Source of the DNA: Pseudomonas nitroreducens
Lineage (GTDB): Bacteria; Pseudomonadota; Gammaproteobacteria; Pseudomonadales; Pseudomonadaceae
Reading direction: 5' to 3'
Length of the DNA stretch: 64,000 bases
NCBI RefSeq assembly: GCF_014204515.1
Contig: NZ_JACHLI010000007.1
Coordinates: 1-64,000 of the forward strand
The notes below the pieces were generated by a model, which saw only the letters and a program-made list of their open reading frames with translations, was not told where the DNA came from and searched no databases. Below are positions 6,732 through 15,700 of this stretch, in pieces. Both the position numbers and the translations under genes were made by a program. Position 1 is the stretch's first letter. Each line of letters starts with the position of its first letter.

Positions 6732-9700
6732 ATGGCAATCGAAAATATCGGCCTCATCGCCGTCACTCAGAACGCAGCCATGAAGGTGGCGGTCAAGACC
6801 GGCGGCAAGGTCAAGGCCAAGGCGGGCACCAAGTACCTGCTCCAGGTCGAGAATGGTGACATCGCGCCGGAGAACGTGACGGTCAAGCGCGTCGGCAAGG
6901 ATCTGTTGATCTCCTTCGAAGGCAGCGACAAGGCTGATCTGACCCTCGAGAATTTCTATGCCGACGGCATGGAGCAGCAGCTCTATGGCGTTGCTGAGAA
7001 CGGTCAGCTCTACGCGTACGTGCGCACGGACGGCGAAGGATTCTACGGTCAGTTGCTGCTGGCGGACGGCGAGAGTGCACCGATCGCCCTGGGTGGCGCG
7101 GGCCTTGGGCCGATGCCGGTACTGTCGGGTGAGACCGACGATGCAGCGGGCTTCCTGCTGTGGCCGATGCTGGCCCTGGCGGGCGTGGTTGCAGGCGTGG
7201 CAACGGCAGCGATCATCCATCACAACCAGCAGCAGGATGATAAGAAGAAGACCAGCGGCGTTCCGACGGACGTCAAGGCAATCGACCATGTCGGGCCGAT
7301 CCAGGGCGAACTGCACAACGGTGATATCACCGACGACTCGCATCCGGAAATCTGCGGTGTCGGCATTCCTGGCGCGATCATCCGTGTGTTCGACAATGGC
7401 CAGGAAATTGGCTCGACCACGGTAGCGGCGGACGGCACCTGGTCGTTCTACCCGGCACTTGCCGATGGCGCCCACCAGATCGATATCACGCAGCAGGTAC
7501 CGGGGCAGAAGCCCAGCGCCCACCTGCCGGTCGTGGATATTGTCGTCGATACCGGCGCACCTGCCGAGCCAACCGCGGAAATCGAAGGTTCCAGGACCGA
7601 CAACGGTCATACCTACAGCAAAGACGATACGCCGACCATCCACGGTGGTGGCGAGCCGGGCGATACCATCATCATCATCTTCCCGTCTGGCGAGACGGTG
7701 ATTGCCAAGGTCGACGACAATGGCGAGTGGGTGGCTCCGAAGCCGACCCAGCCGCTGCCCGAGGGCGAGAACGAGATCAAGGTGATCGCGCAGGATCCTG
7801 CCGGCAACCAGACCGAGATCATTGTTCCGGTGATCATCGACATCACCGCTCCGGAAGCGCCGAAGGCCGGGCTGGACCCGGATTCCGACACCGGCATCAA
7901 GGGTGACGGGATCACCAGTGAAACCCAGCCCACCATCAGCGGCAATACCGAGCCGGGTGCCGACATCAGCGTCACCATCCCGTCCACCGGCGAAGAGATC
8001 CACGTCAGGGCTGACGAGAACGGCGATTGGGAGATCACTCCGACTCTGCCGCTGCCCGAAGGCAATAACGATATTACGGTGATCGCCACCGACCCGGCGG
8101 GCAACCAGAGCGAGCCGGTCGTCATCCGCGTCGTTATCGACACCGATGCTCCGGCGGAGCCCGAAGCGCATCTGGCCGCGGAATCCGATACCGGCATCAA
8201 GGGCGACGGCATCACCAGTGATACCCGGCCGACCATCGAGGGCAATACCGAGCCGGGCGCCCAGATCACCATTGTCTTCCCTGGCGGCGAAAGCGTAATT
8301 GCCCAGGCTGACGAGAACGGCGACTGGTCGGCGAAGCCGACCCAGGATCTGCCCGAGGGCAACAACGACATCATCATCGTCGCCACCGATCCTGCCGGCA
8401 ACAGCAGCGAGCCGCTGGTCATTTCCGTGGTAATCGACACCCTGGCTCCGGAAGCTCCGCAGGCCTGGCTGGATCCGGCGTCCGACACCGGCATCAAGGG
8501 CGATGGCATCACCAGCGACACGCGCCCGACCATTGATGGCAGGACCGAACCGGGCGCCGACGTCAAGGTGATCTTCCCCTCGGGCGAAGAGGTTCACACC
8601 AAAGCCGATGCCAACGGCGACTGGACTGTAACCCCGAGCCAAGAGCTGAGCGAAGGTGGCAACGACATCGTCATCACGGCGACTGACGCTGCCGGTAACG
8701 AAAGCAAGGCGACTCTCATTCACGTGGAGATCGATACCACCGCTCCGGACGCCAGCAAGCTGGCGATTACCGGCGTGCTCGATGATATCGGCCTGGTGAC
8801 CGGTAATATCGAGAAGGGTGGCAGCACCGACGATGCACACCCGACCATCAGCGGTACCGGTACTGCTGGCGACACTATCGTGGTGTATGCCAAGGACAGT
8901 ACCGGTGATCATCCGATCGGCAGCACCACCGTTGCAGCAGACGGCACCTGGTCGCTGACCCCGGAGCTGCCGCTGGTTTCTGGTCTGAACGAATTGACCG
9001 CGCATGAGTTCGATGCGGCGGGCAACGAGGCTATCAGCCAGCCTTACGCCATCACCCTGGACATGGGCAAACCGTCCGCTCCGACCATCGAGAGCGTATA
9101 CGACGATGTGGGCGCCTATCAGGGCTTCCTGCAGAAGGGCGATGTCACCGACGACAACACCCCGACCGTGGCGGGCACTGCCCAGGCCGGCAGCGTCGTG
9201 CGCCTGTACGACACCAACGGCGCCCTGATCGGCAGCACCACCGCTGACAGCAAAGGCAACTGGAGCATCACCACCAGCGAACTGGCCGACGGCAAGCATG
9301 AAATCCATGCCACCGCCACCAACAGCATCGGCGTGGTCAGCGACCCCACCGGCAAGTGGGACTTCAGCGTCGATACCAGTGCTCCGGCCAACGTGACCGA
9401 CCTGGTCATCACCGACAACGTCGGCGATGTCACCGGCCCGCTGCATGAAGGCGATACCACCGATGACAACCGTCCCACCTTCAGCGGTGACGCCGAGCCG
9501 GGAGCCAAGGTCATCATCTACGACAATGACGAGAAGATCGGTGAAGTCGAGGTCGGCCCCGATGGCAAGTGGGAGTTCATCCCCGGCGAGTCGCTGGAGG
9601 ATGGTCCGCACGCTATCTCCACCGAGGTGCTGGACCCGGCGGGCAACAGCAGCGGCAAGAGCGATCCGTTCCATGTGGTCACGGACACAACTGCCGTCGA

Positions 9701-12700
9701 AGTGGCCATCGTTCGTCTGATCGATGACGTGGGTAGCATCACCGGCAACATTGCACCCAACGGTGTGACCGATGACCAGCGACCGGAGATCCAGGGCACC
9801 GGCAAGGCCGGCAGCCTCGTCAAGCTCTACGACGGCAAGGTAGAGCTGGGCAGCACCACCGTCGACAGCCGCGGCAACTGGAGCTTCACCCCGTCCCAGG
9901 ACCTGGCCGAAGGTGCGCACAGCATCACTGCCCAGGCCACCGACAAGGCGGGTAACACCAGCGAATCGGCGAAGTTCGATTTCAGCATCGACATCACGGC
10001 GCCGAACAGGCCCAGCATCGAGCAGGTTCTCGACGATGTGGGCGCCATTCAGGGCCTGGTGCAGAACGGCGGAATGACCGACGATCCGACGCCGACCCTG
10101 TCCGGCAAGGCCGAAGCGGGCTCCATCGTCACCGTCTATGACAATGGCGAGAAGCTGGGCAGCACCACCGCCGACAAGGACGGCGAGTGGACCTACACCC
10201 CGACCACGCCGATCAGCGAAGGCGAACACCGCTTCGAAGTCACCGCCACCGACAAGGCCGGCAACACCAGCGCCAAGTCCGAGCCGTTCAACATCGTCAC
10301 CGACTACACCGCTCCGGATGCCAGCAAGCTGGCCATCACCGGCGTGGAAGACAGCGTTGGCGACGTCACCGGCAATATTGCCAACGGCGGCACCACCGAC
10401 GATGCACGTCCGGTCATCAGCGGCACCGGCAGCGCCGGCGACCTGATCACCGTCTACAGCAAGGACAGCACCGGTAACCACAAGATCGGCACCGCCATTG
10501 TCGACGCCGATGGAAAGTGGTCGCTGACACCGGAACTGCCACTGATCCTCGGGCTGAACGAGCTGACCGCGGTGGAGACCGACGCGGTCGGTAACGCGAC
10601 TGCACCGAGCGCGCCTTACAGCATCACTCTCGACACCAACGAGCCGGACGTACCGGTCATCGTCAACGTGTACGACGATGTGGGTCCGTATCAGGGTTTC
10701 CTGCAGAAAGGTGATGTCACCGATGACAGCCAGCCGACCATCAACGGCACTGCCCAGGCCGGCAGCCTGGTCAAGCTCTACGACAACGCCAATGTCCTGA
10801 TCGGCAGCGCCACCGCCGACGCCGACGGCAACTGGAGTATCACCCCGATCGCAGCCCTGGCCGACGGCAAGCATGAAGTCTATGCCACCGCCACCAGCGA
10901 CGTTGGCGTGGTCAGTCAGCCCACCGGCAAATGGGACTTCATCGTCGATACCGGCGCACCGTCCAACGTATCCAACCTGGTTGTGATCGACGACGTCGGC
11001 CCCAAGACCGGCCAGTTGTTCGATGGCGACACCACGGATGACAACCGCCCGACCTTCAGCGGCGACGCCGAGCCGGGAGCCAAGGTCATCATCTACGACA
11101 ATGACCAGAAGATCGGCGAAGTCGAGGTCGGCCCTGACGGCAAATGGGAGTTCACCCCGACCGCCGCGATGGATGATGGCGCGCACGCCATTTCCACCGA
11201 AGTGCTGGACCCGGCGGGCAACAGCAGTGGCAAGAGCGAGCCGTTCCATCTGGACACGGACACCAGCGCTGTTGGCGTCAGCATCACCCGGGTGATCGAT
11301 GCCATCGGCAGTATCACTGGCGATATCGCACTCAATGGCGTGACCGATGACAAGCGCCCGGAAATCCAGGGCACAGCCAAGGCTGGCAGCCTCGTCAAAC
11401 TCTATGACGGCAGCGTCGTCCTGGGCAGCGTCACCGCCGATGCCAAGGGCAACTGGAGCTTTGCTCCGACCAAGGACCTGGCCGAAGGCGCACACACCAT
11501 CACCGCCATTGCCACCGACAAGGCAGGCGTGGTCAGCGACCCGTCCCGATTTGCCTTCAGCGTCGACACCACCGCACCGACCCGCCCGAGCATCGAGCAG
11601 GTCTACGACGACGTGGGCAATATCCAGGGGCCGGTCGCCAATGGCGGCGTCACCGACGACTCCACCCCGACCCTGTCGGGCAAGGCCGAAGCGGGCTCCA
11701 TCGTGATCGTCTACGACAACGGCGCCAAGCTGGGCAGCACCACCGCCGACAAGGACGGCCAGTGGAGCTACACCCCGACCACGCCGATCGGTGAAGGCGA
11801 ACACGAGTTCGAAGTCACCGCCACCGACAAGGCTGGCAACACCAGCGCCAAGTCCGAGCCGTTCAACATCGTCACCGACTACACCGCTCCGGATGCCAGC
11901 AAGCTGGCCATCACCGGCGTGGAAGACAGCGTTGGCACCGTCACCGGCAATATCGCCAACGGCGGCACCACCGACGATGCACGTCCGGTCATCAGCGGCA
12001 CCGGCAGCGCCGGCGACCTGATCACCGTCTACAGCAAGGACAGCACCGGTAACCACAAGATCGGCACCGCCATCGTCGATGCCGACGGCAACTGGTCGCT
12101 CAAGCCGGAACTGCCGCTGATCTCGGGTCTCAACGAACTGACCGCGGTAGAGTCCGACGCCGCCGGCAACGTCACTGCGCCGACCGAGAAATACAGCATC
12201 ACCCTCGACCAGAGCGCGCCCCAGTCCCCGGTCATCGTCAGCGTCTATGACGACGTCGGCCCGTACCAGGGCTTCCTGCAGAAGGGCGATGTCACCGACG
12301 ACAACACCCCGACCGTGGCGGGCACTGCCCAGGCCGGCAGCGTCGTGCGCCTGTACGACACCAACGGCGCCCTGATCGGCAGCACCACCGCCGACAGCAA
12401 AGGCAACTGGAGCATCACCACCAGCGAACTGGCCGACGGCAAGCATGAAATCCATGCCACCGCCACCAACAGCGTTGGCGTGGTCAGCGACCCCACCGGC
12501 AAGTGGGACTTCAGTGTTGATACCGGCAAACCGTCCAACGTCAGCAACTTGGTCGTCACCGACAACGTCGGCGATGTCACCGGCCCGCTGCATGAAGGCG
12601 ATACCACCGATGACAACCGTCCGTTGTTCAGCGGTGAAGCTGAGCCCAACGGCAAAGTCATCATCTATGACAATGGCGTAAAACTGGGCAGCGTCGATGT

Positions 12701-15700
12701 CGATGCCGACGGTAAATGGGAATTCTCTCCGGTCAGGCCGTTGGCCGATGGCGATCACCAATTCACCACCGAGGTGCTGGACAAGGCGGGCAACAGCAGT
12801 GGCCAGGGCGACAAGCTGGCTGTGATCGTCGATACCGCCAAGGTCGGCATCAGCATCACCCACGTCATCGATCGCACCGGCAGCATCACCGGTGACATCG
12901 CCAATGGCGGCGTCACCGATGACAAGCGTCCGGAGATCCAGGGCACAGCCAAGGCTGGCAGCATCGTCACGCTCAAGGATGGCGCTACTGTCCTGGGTAG
13001 CACGACTGCCGACACCAAGGGGCAGTGGAGCTTCACCCCCTCCAGCGACCTTGCCGAAGGCGCACACAGCATCAAGGCCAGCGCGGTCGAGAAGAGCGGC
13101 AACAGCGTTGGTCCGGCCAGCTTCGACTTCAGCGTCGACACCACTGCGCCGACCCGCCCGAGCATCGAGCAGGTCTACGACGACGTGGGCAATATCCAGG
13201 GTCCGGTTGCCAATGGCGGCGTCACCGACGACTCCACCCCGACCCTGTCGGGCAAGGCCGAAGCGGGCTCCATCGTGATCGTCTACGACAACGGCGCCAA
13301 GCTGGGCAGCACCACTGCCGACAAGGACGGCCAGTGGAGCTACACCCCGACCACGCCGATCGGTGAAGGCGAACACGAGTTCGAAGTCACCGCCACCGAC
13401 AAGGCCGGCAACACCAGCGCCAAGTCCGAGCCGTTCAACATCGTCACCGACTACACCGCTCCGGATGCCAGCAAGCTGGCCATCACCGGCGTGGAAGACA
13501 GCGTTGGCACCGTCACCGGCAATATCGCCAACGGCGGCACCACCGACGATGCACGTCCGGTCATCAGCGGCACCGGCAGCGCCGGCGACCTGATCACCGT
13601 CTACAGCAAGGACAGCACAGGTAACCACAAGATCGGCACCGCCATCGTCGATGCCGACGGCAACTGGTCGCTCAAGCCGGAACTGCCGCTGATCTCGGGT
13701 CTCAACGAACTGACCGCGGTAGAGTCCGACGCCGCCGGCAACGTCACTGCGCCGACCGAGAAATACAGCATCACCCTCGACCAGAGCGCGCCCCAGTCCC
13801 CGGTCATCGTCAGCGTCTATGACGACGTCGGCCCGTACCAGGGCTTCCTGCAGAAGGGCGATGTCACCGACGACAACACCCCGACCGTGGCGGGCACTGC
13901 CCAGGCCGGCAGCGTCGTGCGCCTGTACGACGCCAACGGCGCCCTGATCGGCAGCACCACCGCCGACAGCAAAGGCAACTGGAGCATCACCACCAGCGAA
14001 CTGGCCGACGGCAAGCATGAAATCCATGCAACCGCCACCAACAGCGTCGGCGTGGTCAGCGACCCCACCGGCAAGTGGGACTTCAGCGTCGACACCAGTG
14101 CTCCGGCCAACGTGACCGACCTGGTCATCACCGACAACGTCGGCGATGTCACCGGCCCGCTGCACGATGGCGATACCACCGATGACAACCGCCCGACCTT
14201 CAGCGGCGACGCCGAGCCGGGAGCCAAGGTCATCATCTACGACAATGACAAGAAGATCGGCGAAGTCGAGGTCGGCCCCGACGGCAAGTGGGAGTTCATC
14301 CCGACCGAAGCACTGGAAGACGGCCCGCACGCCTTCTCCACCGAGGTCCTGGACCCGGCGGGCAACAGCAGCGGCAAGAGCGATCCGTTCCACGTGGATA
14401 CGGACACCACCAGCGTTGGCGTCAGCATCAGCCACGTCATTGACAGCGTGGGCAGCATCACCGGCGACATCGCCAACGGCGGCGTCACCGATGACAAGCG
14501 CCCGGAAATCCAGGGCACTTCCAAGGCCGGCAGCCTGATCAAGCTCTACGACGGCGACGTCGAACTGGGCAGCGTCACCGCCGACTCCAAAGGCAACTGG
14601 AGCTTCAAGCCGAGCGCCGATCTGGCCGAAGGTGCGCACAGCATTCAAGCCATCGCCACCGACAAGGCCGGTAACGACAGTACCCCGGCGAAATTCGACT
14701 TCAGCGTCGATACCACCGCGCCGACCCGCCCGAGCATCGAGCAGGTCTACGACGACGTGGGCAATATCCAGGGGCCGGTTGCCAATGGCGGCGTCACCGA
14801 CGACTCCACCCCGACCCTGTCGGGCAAGGCCGAAGCGGGCTCCATCGTGATCGTCTACGACAACGGCGCCAAGCTGGGCAGCACCACCGCCGACAAGGAC
14901 GGCCAGTGGAGCTACACCCCGACCACGCCGATCGGTGAAGGCGAACACGAGTTCGAAGTCACCGCCACCGACAAGGCCGGCAACACCAGCGCCAAGTCCG
15001 AGCCGTTCAGCATCGTCACCGACTACTCGGGCCCGGATGCGGACTCAACGCAGCTGACCATCGACGACGTCACGGCCGACAACTCCGTCAACATTGCCGA
15101 GGCGTCCGGCAACGTGACCGTCAGCGGCACGGTTATCGGTGAGTTCACTGCGGGCGACAAAGTCAGCTTCAAGCTTGACGGCACTACCTACAGCGCCACC
15201 GTGGGGGCTGACGGCAAGTGGAGCGTGGACGTTCCAGGCAGCAAGCTGGTCGATCACTCCGCCCACAGCATCGATGCCACCCTGCTTGCCCATGATGCGG
15301 CGGGCAATACGGGCAGCATCACGGCGGTGCACCCCTATGAAGTGCGGGTCAACAACGTTTCGATCACCAGCATGAGCAAGGACACCGGCCTGGACCAGGC
15401 CCATGCCAGCAACTTCGCGACGGCCGATGGCTCGGCGGGACGCGGGGTGTACGGCAAGCTCCAGGAGGAGCTGACGCCCGCTCAGAAGGTCCAGGTGTCC
15501 TTCGACGGCGGAGCCACCTGGAAGGATGCGACAGCGTCCGGTCTTGACTGGGTCGCGGTGGATACCGATTCCCATGATGCCAGCTGGATCATCCAGGCGC
15601 GTATCGTGGAGAACGGTGTGGCCGAGAACGGTGTGGTCAGCCGGGAAGTGACACTGCTTGACGCTATCGGTGCGCCGACGATCACCGGCATTCCTGGCAG

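Noticed and set aside
6501..14948. Minus-strand open frame of 2815 codons antisense to the adhesin
   Set aside because: It mirrors the Ig repeats, its product is a low-complexity G/A/V/D string with no domain, and it has no ribosome site. Long antisense frames are expected opposite repetitive high-GC genes.
8757..15044. Regular repeats as a CRISPR array
   Set aside because: The period is about 1572 bp with in-frame protein-coding repeats and no short direct repeats separated by unique spacers.
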